A DNA stretch of 64,000 nt from Ignavibacteriota bacterium (GTDB taxonomy: Bacteria > Bacteroidota > Ignavibacteria > Ignavibacteriales > Melioribacteraceae), in contig JABFGH010000007.1 of assembly GCA_013112585.1 (NCBI GenBank), positions 124,001-188,000 on the forward strand, in the 5' to 3' direction. This document shows positions 45,027 through 52,952 of this stretch, one piece after another (within the stretch, counting starts at the first letter, position 1; each line of letters starts with the position of its first letter). A model generated the notes under the pieces. It ran no database searches. It had not been told where the DNA came from and was given only the letters and a program-made list of their open reading frames with translations. The translations under genes were made by a program, and so were the position numbers.

Positions 45027-45655
45027 CATTTACATCACAAATCTAAAATCTACAATCAGCAATCGTAAATCATCTTCTATAAGATTCAAATATTACTGAA
45101 ATTGATTTAAGAACACCGATTAACGATTTTTGATTTTTGACCTTTTTGTTTACATCTAAAATCTACAATCAGCAATCGTAAATCATCTTCTATAAGATTC
45201 AAATATTACTGAAATTGATTTAAGAACATCGCCTGCCTGCCCCAAAGGGATACTTATGGTACCGGTAGGCAGGATTAACGAATTTTGATTTTTGATCTTT
45301 TTTCTGTTACATCTCAAATCTCAAATCTACAATCAGCAATCGTAAATCATTTTTTATAAGATTCAAATATTACTGAATTTGATTTAAGAACACCGATTAA
45401 CGATTTTCGATTTTTGATCTTTTTTCTGTTACTTCACAAATCTAAAATCTACAATCAGCAATCGTAAATCATTTTTTATAAGATTCAAATATTACTGAAA
45501 TTGATTTAAGAACACCGATTAACGATTTTCGATTTTTGATCTTTTTTCTTTTACTTCTCAAATCAAAAATCAACAATCCTTATTCTTAAATCATTTTTTC
45601 TAATGTATCAACTCTTTTCTCCTTGATCTCCGAACATCAATTAACGATTTCCGAT
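45027..45655. repeat. Tandem array of ~122-bp units (about five copies)
   Basis: The landmark TACAATCAGC recurs at 45051, 45164, 45328 and 45450, with a degenerate fifth copy near 45571. Each unit also contains ATAAGATTCAAATATTACTG and AAGAACACCGATTAACG. Spacings are 113, 164, 122 and 121 bp; the 164 is 122 plus a 42-bp insert. This accounts for nearly all of the 718-bp stretch without a gene. Confidence 0.93.
45232..45273. mobile_element. 42-bp palindromic element inserted in a tandem repeat unit
   Basis: It begins CCTGCCTGCC and ends ACCGGTAGGCAGG. The neighbouring repeat units are continuous at this point, which gives both the empty site and the exact edges. The ends are inverted repeats (CCTGCC/GGCAGG). 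It encodes nothing and must be non-autonomous. Confidence 0.8.
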
Positions 45656-45669
45656 AAATCAATTATTCC

Positions 45670-45700
45670 TTGACAACCAATTTAAGATTTCGTAAGTTTT
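45670..45700 (+). promoter_or_regulatory. Promoter of the GbsR/MarR-type regulator
   Basis: TTGACA (45670-45675), a 17-bp spacer, then TAAGTTTT (45693-45700), close to the Bacteroidota -7 consensus TAnnTTTG. The operator-like sequence begins immediately after it. Confidence 0.6.
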
Positions 45701-45701
45701 A

Positions 45702-45725
45702 AACGTTTCAAAAATTTCAAATGAT
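45702..45725. promoter_or_regulatory. Operator-like site, imperfect copy (autoregulatory)
   Basis: AACGTTTCAAA, AA, TTTCAAATGAT: 21 of 24 bases match the perfect palindrome at 46243. Its place just downstream of the -7 element would let a bound protein block transcription of the regulator gene that starts at 45737. Confidence 0.65.
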
Positions 45726-45736
45726 GGAAACCTTAC

Positions 45737-46222
45737 ATGACTGAAAAAGAGAAGCTGCGGGAAGAGTTTATATTGAATTTTGGACATGCGTACCAAGCAT
45801 TTGGGCTGAGTAAATTAATGGGACATGTAGTTGCCCTCCTCATATATACCGCAGAAGCTATTTCCTTAGAAGATATTGCAAAAAACTTAAACAGAAGTAA
45901 GGGACCGGTGAGCCAAATTACCAGGCGGTTAAGGGATAAAGGACTTATCCGAAGAGTATGGCACCCAACCAGCCGCAAGGATTTTTATGAAATTGAACCT
46001 GAATTATTTGAAAACGCATTTAGAAATAACAATGATCTGATTCGAAATAATTTGAAAATTGCTAAACATTTTCAATCGCAAATTAAAAGTAGAAAAATTA
46101 AGGATTCGGAAATTTTAGATAAACGACTTGTTGAAATGGAAAAATTTTATAGACTTATGGATAAGCACAACAAAAAATTTCTTGATGAATGGCAGATTGA
46201 AAGAAAAAAAATATATAAGTAA
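45737..46222 (+). CDS. GbsR/MarR-family transcriptional regulator
   Basis: 161 residues. A winged helix-turn-helix (about 30-85: LMGHVVALLIYTAEAISLEDIAKNLNRSKGPVSQITRRLRDKGLIRRV) of the GbsR type, with a helical C-terminal half (about 95-155) suited to dimerisation. Some relatives act as repressors released by small organic ligands. The matching palindromes before this gene and before the next one are likely its operators, so it probably controls itself and the ten-gene cluster downstream. The ligand is unknown. Confidence 0.85.
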   Translation: MTEKEKLREEFILNFGHAYQAFGLSKLMGHVVALLIYTAEAISLEDIAKNLNRSKGPVSQITRRLRDKGLIRRVWHPTSRKDFYEIEPELFENAFRNNNDLIRNNLKIAKHFQSQIKSRKIKDSEILDKRLVEMEKFYRLMDKHNKKFLDEWQIERKKIYK

Positions 46223-46242
46223 AAAATAATTTTTTTGCGATT

Positions 46243-46266
46243 AACGTTTGAAAAATTTCAAACGTT
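46243..46266. promoter_or_regulatory. Perfect 24-bp palindrome, probable operator of the acid-utilisation cluster
   Basis: Half-sites AACGTTTGAAA (46243-46253) and TTTCAAACGTT (46256-46266) are exact reverse complements around a central AA. The site lies between the regulator stop and the SDR start (46291). Confidence 0.8.
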
Positions 46267-46290
46267 CCAAATATTAAGGAAAAGTGAAAA

Positions 46291-47034
46291 ATGAAAAGAC
46301 TTGAAAAAAAGACCGCAGTAATAACCGGCGGCGCACAGGGTATAGGAAAATCAGCTTCATTAAAATTTGCTGAAGAAGGTGCCGCTATTGCCGTTTGGGA
46401 TATTGACGAAATTAAAGGAAATGAATTTTGTAATGAACTTGTTGAAAAAGGATTCAAAGCAAAATTCTTTAAAGTGAATGTTGCCGATTTTGAAAATGTG
46501 AAATCAGCAGTTAATAATGTTGTTGAAGCGTTCGGTACAATTGATATACTAGTAAATAATGCCGGTATAACCCGCGACGGAACACTGAAAAAAATGACAC
46601 CCGAACAATGGCAACAGGTTATTGATGTAAACCTAACCGGGGTTTTTAACTGCACACAATTAGTTTCAGCGGTAATGCTGGAAAAAGGATCAGGGAAAAT
46701 AATTAATGCTTCATCAGTTGTTGGACTTTATGGAAACTTCGGTCAAACTAACTACGTAGCTTCAAAAGCCGGCGTTATTGGAATGACAAAAGTTTGGGCG
46801 CGCGAACTTGGCAGAAAAGGTATTAATGTTAATGCCGTAGCACCCGGATTTATTGCAACCGAAATGGTATCCGCTATGCCGGAAAAAGTCATTCAATCCA
46901 TGGAAGAAAAAACTCCGCTTGGGCGTTTAGGTAAACCTGAAGATATCGCCAATGCATTTCTTTTTCTTGCAAGTGATGAAGCATCTTTTATAAATGGTGC
47001 AACTTTAAGTGTTGACGGCGGAATTGTTATCTAA
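46291..47034 (+). CDS. FabG-like short-chain dehydrogenase/reductase
   Basis: 247 residues. The NAD(P)-binding GGAQGIG is at 13-19, NNAG at about 89-92, and the catalytic residues are Ser142, Tyr155 and Lys159 (SSVVGLYGNFGQTNYVASK). The sequence is a close FabG/PhaB type that interconverts 3-oxoacyl and 3-hydroxyacyl thioesters. Being in a cluster with acyl-CoA ligase and thiolase and behind the operator, a 3-hydroxyacyl-CoA (or free hydroxy acid) dehydrogenase role is more likely than housekeeping fatty acid synthesis. A gap of 9 bp separates it from the next gene. Confidence 0.88.
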   Translation: MKRLEKKTAVITGGAQGIGKSASLKFAEEGAAIAVWDIDEIKGNEFCNELVEKGFKAKFFKVNVADFENVKSAVNNVVEAFGTIDILVNNAGITRDGTLKKMTPEQWQQVIDVNLTGVFNCTQLVSAVMLEKGSGKIINASSVVGLYGNFGQTNYVASKAGVIGMTKVWARELGRKGINVNAVAPGFIATEMVSAMPEKVIQSMEEKTPLGRLGKPEDIANAFLFLASDEASFINGATLSVDGGIVI

Positions 47035-47043
47035 GGAGAATTT

Positions 47044-48030
47044 ATGAGAAATGCTGTAATTCACTCTTCAGGAATGTTTGTGCCGGAAAGAGTAATTAAA
47101 AATGAATATTTTGATGAACTGCTCGGTGAGAACGTAAGTGACTGGCTAAGTGAACATGTGAAAATATATGAACGAAGATGGTGCGCTGAAGATGAATCGA
47201 CTGCCGACTTAGCTTTTAAAGCAGCGGAAACTGCAATGAAAAACGGCAATGTTTCTCCCGATGAAATTGATTTACTAATTGTGGCAACCGATACACCCGA
47301 ATATATATCACCTTCTACAGCTTCAAAATTACAGCATTTATTAAAAATGAAAAATGCGGGAACTTTTGATATAAACACTGCCTGCGCGGGATTTGTTACA
47401 GCGATTGACACGGCTGTAAAATATATTACTGCCGATCAAAATTATAACACAGTTATGGTTATTGGTGTTTATGCGATGAGTAAGTTTTTAAATCTTGCTG
47501 ATAAAAAAACAGTAAACCTTTTTGCTGATGGTGCAGGCTGCATGATTTTGAAGAGCAGTGAAAATAAAAAAGGATATTTAGCAAGTAAACTGCTTACCAA
47601 AGGTGAGTATTATGATTACATGGGAATTTATGCAGGCGGAACGAAAACTCCGATTGATAAGGAAGTTTTAGAAAATAAAAAGCATCTATTAACAATCGCC
47701 AAAAAATTTCCCCCGGAATTGAATCCGCAAATGTGGTCTTCAATTGTGCATGAACTCTCTAAGGATTCGGGAGTTAATATTGAAGATGTTGACATGTTTT
47801 TATTTACACAGATAAATATTAACAGTATTTGGGAAACAATGGATCTACTTGGTCTTCCAAGAGAAAAAGCTCAAACAAGCATGCACAACTATGGCTACAC
47901 AGGTTCGGCATGTATCCCAATTTCATTTGAAGATGCACTGAGCCAGGGAAAAATTAAACGCGGCGATACAATTTTTATGGTTGGCTCCGGCGGGGGATTA
48001 GCCTTTGCCGGTGCTGCATTTAAGTATTAA
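47044..48030 (+). CDS. KAS III-like thiolase-fold protein, altered catalytic triad (1)
   Basis: 328 residues of the ketoacyl-ACP synthase III fold. The nucleophile is kept (Cys114 in NTACAGFVTAI). The other two usual residues are not: the HQAN-type histidine is Thr255 (FLFTQINI), and the GNTSAAS asparagine is Tyr285 (NYGYTGSAC). So decarboxylating condensation of malonyl-ACP is unlikely; an acyl transfer, hydrolysis or cleavage reaction fits better. GGAGAATTT precedes the start. A second, different KAS III-like gene lies 3 kb downstream, and the two may work together. The substrate is unknown. Confidence 0.75.
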   Translation: MRNAVIHSSGMFVPERVIKNEYFDELLGENVSDWLSEHVKIYERRWCAEDESTADLAFKAAETAMKNGNVSPDEIDLLIVATDTPEYISPSTASKLQHLLKMKNAGTFDINTACAGFVTAIDTAVKYITADQNYNTVMVIGVYAMSKFLNLADKKTVNLFADGAGCMILKSSENKKGYLASKLLTKGEYYDYMGIYAGGTKTPIDKEVLENKKHLLTIAKKFPPELNPQMWSSIVHELSKDSGVNIEDVDMFLFTQININSIWETMDLLGLPREKAQTSMHNYGYTGSACIPISFEDALSQGKIKRGDTIFMVGSGGGLAFAGAAFKY

Positions 48031-48045
48031 TTTAGTGAGTATTTA

Positions 48046-49593
48046 ATGGCATCTGCTTCACAAGTTGTTGGAACATGGATACTGGTTTTATTGTACGTCT
48101 CGGCTATTCTCTATTTTGTTATTCGAGGCGCACTTAAAACTAAAAGTCTCTCTGATTACGCAATTGGAACAATGAATTTTTCGCCTGTTTCAGTTGGACT
48201 TTCGCTCGCTGCTTCAATGACGAGTGCCGCTACTTTTGTTATCAATCCGGGTTTTATTGCCAACTATGGAATTAGCGGGTTCATTTCATTCGGAATTATT
48301 TTCCCAATCGGATCGATAGCCTCTTTAATTATTCTTACCAAAAGTTTTCAAAAGTACGGACAAACAATAAAAGCTTTAACGCTTGCACAGTGGATAGGGC
48401 AGCGTTATAAAAGTAAAGGCTATGCGCTGCTTATGGCTTTTCTTTCATTGCTGCTTATTACTTTTATAGTTCTGATAATTGTTGCCATCACTAAGGTTCT
48501 CTCAAAAGCTCTTAATGTTGATGAAATATTAATTTTGGTCAGCTTGATTGTTTTTGTTTTCGGATATATGATGTTCGGTGGTGCAAACTCAATGGTTTAC
48601 ACAAATACAATTCAGGCTGCAATAATGATTGTTGTTGCCGTAATTTTGTTAACATCCGGGTATCAGCATTTTAGCGATGGTATCGCTTCACTTTTCGATA
48701 AGCTGCGTAATATCGATCCGAATTTAGTAACAGCAACCAATGCAGAGAGCCCGCTCTTTAGAGACTTTTTCGAAATAATATTCTGCCAGCTTGTTGTAGG
48801 AATTGCGGTTGTTTGTCAGCCCCACATAATTACAAAATCACTGCTGCTAAAAAGTGAAAAGGATGTAAACAAATTTTTAACCGTAAGTGTTATAGTTGAG
48901 ATTCTATTTTTCCTTGTTGTATTTGCTGGAATTTATGCTCGTTTAACTTTCCCCGATCTTTCAGTTGACGGCACTCCGCTGAAGAATGACGGTATTATTC
49001 CAGCCTATGTAATTAAAACTTTTGCCGGCGGATTTGCAGCAGTAGCCGTTGGTTTACTCGTAGTGCTCGGTTTAATTTCAGCAGGCATGTCAACTCTTGA
49101 AGGATTGATTCAGTCGGTCTCAACAACAATAACTTCCGATATAATCAAACCGCTGTTCGGCGATAAAATTAAAAGTGAAAAGGGACTGATAAACGGCAAT
49201 AGACTAACAATTGCTGCAATTGCGGTCATTGCCGGATTTATATCATACGATCAAATTCTAAACCCTAAACTAAGCGTTGGATTGCTTGCTCAGAATGGTG
49301 TGTATGCCTTTTTCTCCGCAGCATTTATTCCGATACTTTTTGGAATATTTATAAAAGACGTAAAAATAATTGCACCGCTTACTGCCACAATAACAGCAAT
49401 AGCAACACATTTTTCAGTTTACTATTTTCTCCCGTTTCTTGTAGCGGAATTTGGAATTGAATTTGGTTTCTTCACAAAATACTTGGAAGGTACAGTAAGA
49501 AACCCGGCAATTGCATCAGCTTCGGCAATTGTTCTTTCAACCGTGGTTGGATTAGTAATTCATTATTTAACAAAAAATAAAGTACAGAATTAA
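48046..49593 (+). CDS. Sodium:solute symporter (SSS family)
   Basis: 515 residues with about 13 hydrophobic helices. The segment SLSDYAIGTMNFSPVSVGLSLAASMTSAATFVINPGF is typical of the family (broken first core helix), and GLISAGMSTLEGLIQSVSTT corresponds to the sodium-site helix. The family imports proline, pantothenate, sugars and monocarboxylates with sodium. The setting between a KAS III-like gene and an acyl-CoA ligase suggests a carboxylate, which is then activated; this is inference. Confidence 0.88.
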   Translation: MASASQVVGTWILVLLYVSAILYFVIRGALKTKSLSDYAIGTMNFSPVSVGLSLAASMTSAATFVINPGFIANYGISGFISFGIIFPIGSIASLIILTKSFQKYGQTIKALTLAQWIGQRYKSKGYALLMAFLSLLLITFIVLIIVAITKVLSKALNVDEILILVSLIVFVFGYMMFGGANSMVYTNTIQAAIMIVVAVILLTSGYQHFSDGIASLFDKLRNIDPNLVTATNAESPLFRDFFEIIFCQLVVGIAVVCQPHIITKSLLLKSEKDVNKFLTVSVIVEILFFLVVFAGIYARLTFPDLSVDGTPLKNDGIIPAYVIKTFAGGFAAVAVGLLVVLGLISAGMSTLEGLIQSVSTTITSDIIKPLFGDKIKSEKGLINGNRLTIAAIAVIAGFISYDQILNPKLSVGLLAQNGVYAFFSAAFIPILFGIFIKDVKIIAPLTATITAIATHFSVYYFLPFLVAEFGIEFGFFTKYLEGTVRNPAIASASAIVLSTVVGLVIHYLTKNKVQN

Positions 49594-49594
49594 G

Positions 49595-51103
49595 ATGACA
49601 GAATTTGATTGGTTCGCAAAGTGGGCAGTTTATACACCGGATAAACCGGCTGTGCATGAATATGAAACTGCCCGTACATTCACTTATTCCCAAATGAATT
49701 ACATGGCGAACAGGTTATCCCTTTATTTAAAGGAAGAACTTGGTCTAAGCAAATCAAATCGCGTTGCGGTGCTTGCCGAAAACTGTATTGAATATGCCGT
49801 GTTGTTTGGGGCAGCACAAAAAATTGGGATAACACTTGTGCCTATTAATTACAGACTTGCACAGCGTGAGCTGGATTTTATTTTACAGGATTGTGAACCG
49901 GCACTGTTAATTTATGAAGACAAATTTGCCGATAAGGTTTTTTCCGATACTATTACTAAATCAATTCCGGCTAAGATTGAATTGACTACTGTATCAGAAA
50001 AATTGAAAGAATATTTAAGTGAGGATAAACAATCAGCAAACGTATCGGAAAACATTAGTGAAGATGATGCGATATTTATTTTGTACACCTCGGGAACAAC
50101 CGCATTTCCTAAAGGAGCGATATACACTCATAAAATGTTATTCTGGAACAGCATAAATACAGAGCTTAGATTAAATATTACATCGGATGATAAATCGATA
50201 AACTGTGCTCCTCCTTTTCATACAGGCAGTTGGAATGTTCTATTCACCCCATTTATACACCATGGTGCATACACAATTTTAATGAAAAAATTTGATGCCG
50301 ATGATGAATTGGAATTGATGGACAAGGAAGAAATAACACTCTGGTGGGCGGTGCCTACAATGTTGAAGATGATGACAGAATCAGAGAGGTTCAATAAAAC
50401 TAAAATGGAAAAACTCCGCTATATAGTTGTCGGCGGAGAGGCATTGCCATTGGAAGTTATAAAGACGTGGCATGACAAGGGAGTTCCGATTAGGCAGGGA
50501 TACGGTTTAACTGAAGTTGGTCCGAATGTAACTTCATTAAATCATGAAGATGCGACAAGAAAACTTGGCTCGATCGGTACACCGAACTTCTATTACAAAA
50601 CTAAACTTGTTGATGAAAAAGGCGAAGAAGTAATTGGTGAAGGTCAGGGCGAACTTCTATTAAAAGGTCCAAATGTTACACCGGGTTACTGGAAAAATTC
50701 CGAAGCGACTAAAAGTTCTATTAAGGATGGATGGTTTTCAACAGGTGATATAGTAAAGCGGGATGATGAAGGATTTTTATATGTGATTGATAGAATTAAG
50801 AATATGTATATCTCGGGGGGAGAGAATGTTTACCCAGCCGAAGTTGAACATCTTTTAAGGCTTCATGCAGAAATAAGTGAAGTGACAATTATAGGAACTG
50901 CCGATGATAAATGGGGCGAAGTAGGAAAAGCATTTATCGTTAAAGAAGCCGGTTCAAAATTAAGTGAAGATGACGTTAAAGAATATTGTACGGGTAAGTT
51001 GGCGAAGTATAAAATTCCAAAGTATATAGTTTTTCTCGAAGCTATGCCGACAAATGACGCAGGTAAAATTGATAGAAAAAAATTAAAAGAACTCAGCAAA
51101 TGA
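49595..51103 (+). CDS. AMP-forming acyl-CoA synthetase (ligase)
   Basis: 502 residues of the ANL superfamily. The phosphate-binding loop is ILYTSGTTAFPKG (about 161-173), the adenine motif GYGLTEVGPN, the hinge region STGDIVKRDDEGFLYVIDRIKNMYISGGENVYP, and the C-terminal catalytic lysine lies in NDAGKIDRKKL. It would activate a carboxylic acid as acyl-CoA using ATP. It starts one base after the symporter stop and its own stop overlaps the next start (ATGA), so all three are coupled. Chain-length preference cannot be read. Confidence 0.9.
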   Translation: MTEFDWFAKWAVYTPDKPAVHEYETARTFTYSQMNYMANRLSLYLKEELGLSKSNRVAVLAENCIEYAVLFGAAQKIGITLVPINYRLAQRELDFILQDCEPALLIYEDKFADKVFSDTITKSIPAKIELTTVSEKLKEYLSEDKQSANVSENISEDDAIFILYTSGTTAFPKGAIYTHKMLFWNSINTELRLNITSDDKSINCAPPFHTGSWNVLFTPFIHHGAYTILMKKFDADDELELMDKEEITLWWAVPTMLKMMTESERFNKTKMEKLRYIVVGGEALPLEVIKTWHDKGVPIRQGYGLTEVGPNVTSLNHEDATRKLGSIGTPNFYYKTKLVDEKGEEVIGEGQGELLLKGPNVTPGYWKNSEATKSSIKDGWFSTGDIVKRDDEGFLYVIDRIKNMYISGGENVYPAEVEHLLRLHAEISEVTIIGTADDKWGEVGKAFIVKEAGSKLSEDDVKEYCTGKLAKYKIPKYIVFLEAMPTNDAGKIDRKKLKELSK

Positions 51104-52131
51104 CGAATGATACTAACATAGGAATTGTCGGTACAGGAGTTTATCTGCCGAAAGCAAAAATCACAGCCGAAGAAATTGCTTCGCAGACCAAAGGGGTTTG
51201 GACTGCCGATGCGGTAAGAAATAAACTTGGTATTGAAGAAAAAACAATTCCCGGCATTAACGACGGCACGCAGGAAATGAGCGTTTGGGCATCGGAAGAT
51301 GTTTTGAAAAAAACAAATATTGATCCGCTTGAAATTGATTTAATAATAAGTGTTGGCGAAGAATGGAAGGAATATCCCTTAACTACTTCAGCAATTTATC
51401 TGCAGCACAAAATCAGTGCGGTTAATGCATGGGCTATTGATATTCAGCAACGCTGTTGCACAACAATCTCCGCAATGAAAATAGCAAAAGATATGATGCT
51501 CGCTGATGAAGATATTAATACAGTATTAATTGCCGGCGGTTACCGCAATGGTGATTTTGTGGATTATGCAGATAAAAATATGTCGATGATGTATAACCTT
51601 GGAGCAGGCGGCGGAGCTATAATATTAAAGAAAAATTATAATAAAAATCTGCTGCTCGGTTCTCATATTATTACCGATGGAAGCATGGCGCGTGATGTTG
51701 GTGTTGAGTTCGGCGGAACCGAAAAACCAATTACATGCGATAACATTAATGAAGCATATAAGTCGCTTAGAATGTTCAACCCTGAACATATGAAGAACAG
51801 GCTTAACGATGTATCGATGGATAACTGGATGATATGTATAGATAAGGCATTTGAAAAAAGCGGACTTAGTAAAAGTGAGCTTGGTTTTCTTGCGGTGCTG
51901 CACTTCAAAAAATCTATGTATAATGTTATGCTGGAACAATTAAATCTAAATGAAGATCAATCAATATACTTAAATAATATAGGTCACATCGGACAGATAG
52001 ACCAGATAATTTCAATAAATACGGCATTAGAACAAAACAAAATAAAAAACGGAACCGTTATTGCAATGATTGCTGCAGGTATTGGATATGCCTGGGCAGC
52101 TAATGTAATTAAATGGGGTCCATTAAATTAA
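51100..52131 (+). CDS. KAS III-like thiolase-fold protein, altered catalytic triad (2)
   Basis: 343 residues. Cys119 (DIQQRCCTT) aligns with the KAS III nucleophile and His268 (AVLHFKK) with the histidine, but the asparagine position is His296 (NNIGHIGQI). The usual ACAG stretch around the nucleophile is also replaced. It is distinct from the protein at 47044, so the pair are not recent duplicates. Coupled to the acyl-CoA ligase by a 4-bp overlap. The chemistry is likely thioester-based but undefined. Confidence 0.72.
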   Translation: MTNDTNIGIVGTGVYLPKAKITAEEIASQTKGVWTADAVRNKLGIEEKTIPGINDGTQEMSVWASEDVLKKTNIDPLEIDLIISVGEEWKEYPLTTSAIYLQHKISAVNAWAIDIQQRCCTTISAMKIAKDMMLADEDINTVLIAGGYRNGDFVDYADKNMSMMYNLGAGGGAIILKKNYNKNLLLGSHIITDGSMARDVGVEFGGTEKPITCDNINEAYKSLRMFNPEHMKNRLNDVSMDNWMICIDKAFEKSGLSKSELGFLAVLHFKKSMYNVMLEQLNLNEDQSIYLNNIGHIGQIDQIISINTALEQNKIKNGTVIAMIAAGIGYAWAANVIKWGPLN

Positions 52132-52149
52132 CTCAATAAGGAGAATCAA

Positions 52150-52899
52150 ATGAAAAATCTAATTTATTTATTAATTGCAGCATTACTTTTCACATTTACT
52201 GCATGCAGTGAAGATGATGAAAACCCGGTAGCAGGAACTACTTATAAAATATCGGGAACTGTTACAACACCTGATGGTGCAGGCTTAGCCGGTGCAACTG
52301 TTAATTTAACAGGTGCAGATACCGAAACTGCAACCAGCGATGCAAATGGTAAATATGAGTTTCTTGCTTTAGATGCAGGTGATTATATAGTTACCGCAAC
52401 ATCAACTGAGTACGATTTTATTCAACCTGTTGTAACAATAACCGGATTGGCTAAAGATGAAATTGCTGATTTTGCTGCGAAGGAAGGTATCGTTGGAACC
52501 TGGCTTTCTACAGGCACAAATATTGCACCGCTATTACAACAATTATTTGCAAATGGAATAGATTCTATTTTTGCAACATTTCAGACTAACCAAGTATATG
52601 AAGTGAGGCAAGTACAAACCGATGGATCTGTAATAGCTTATGTTGGTACTTACACAGTTCAAAAGAGTAGCGTTGGAAATATCTATACAATAACAATTGG
52701 TCAAACCTCTCCCTCAGTAGCGACAGTCGAAGGTATCTACGAAGTTGATAGGACACAAACGCCACAATTCCTGAAATATGAAGTTGTTCAAACTGAACCA
52801 CCAGCAGGTACACCTGCAACACCTGAAGCTGGATTCGGCAGCACCAATGGTGGTTTTTTTAATGATGATAATATTCAAAAGTATATAAAAATGAATTAA
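52150..52899 (+). CDS. Lipoprotein with carboxypeptidase-regulatory-like (CNA-B-type) domain
   Basis: 249 residues. The lipoprotein signal ends FTAC (cysteine near residue 20). A beta-sandwich repeat spans about 32-110 (ISGTVTTPDGAGLAGATVNLTGADTE, then DANGKYEFLALDAGDYIV), as in many surface-exposed carbohydrate- or polymer-binding proteins. The remainder resembles lipocalin-like strands. Ribosome-binding site AAGGAGAATC. It precedes the outer-membrane channel gene, so it may help bind a substrate at the surface. Confidence 0.72.
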   Translation: MKNLIYLLIAALLFTFTACSEDDENPVAGTTYKISGTVTTPDGAGLAGATVNLTGADTETATSDANGKYEFLALDAGDYIVTATSTEYDFIQPVVTITGLAKDEIADFAAKEGIVGTWLSTGTNIAPLLQQLFANGIDSIFATFQTNQVYEVRQVQTDGSVIAYVGTYTVQKSSVGNIYTITIGQTSPSVATVEGIYEVDRTQTPQFLKYEVVQTEPPAGTPATPEAGFGSTNGGFFNDDNIQKYIKMN

Positions 52900-52905
52900 A
52901 AAATT

Positions 52906-52930
52906 GGGCGGACAATGGTCCGCCCTATTT
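52906..52930 (+). terminator. Intra-operon hairpin
   Basis: GGGCGGAC (52906-52913) and GTCCGCCC (52918-52925) form a perfect 8-bp stem with a 4-nt loop, followed only by TATTTC. With so short a T-tract it may be a partial terminator or protect the upstream messenger RNA from decay. Confidence 0.55.
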
Positions 52931-52952
52931 CATAATTTAAAAAGTGACTGTT

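Noticed and set aside
45027-45655. Evenly spaced repeats of about 122 bp as a possible CRISPR array or origin iterons
   Set aside because: Entire units repeat, including the supposed spacers, and no replication or cas gene is adjacent.
46155-46655. A 166-codon minus-strand frame across the regulator/SDR junction
   Set aside because: It overlaps the operator and both real genes on the other strand and has a low-complexity Phe/Ser composition typical of antisense frames.
47044-48030. Housekeeping FabH for fatty acid synthesis
   Set aside because: The histidine and asparagine of the active site are replaced, and no acpP, fabD or plsX lies nearby.
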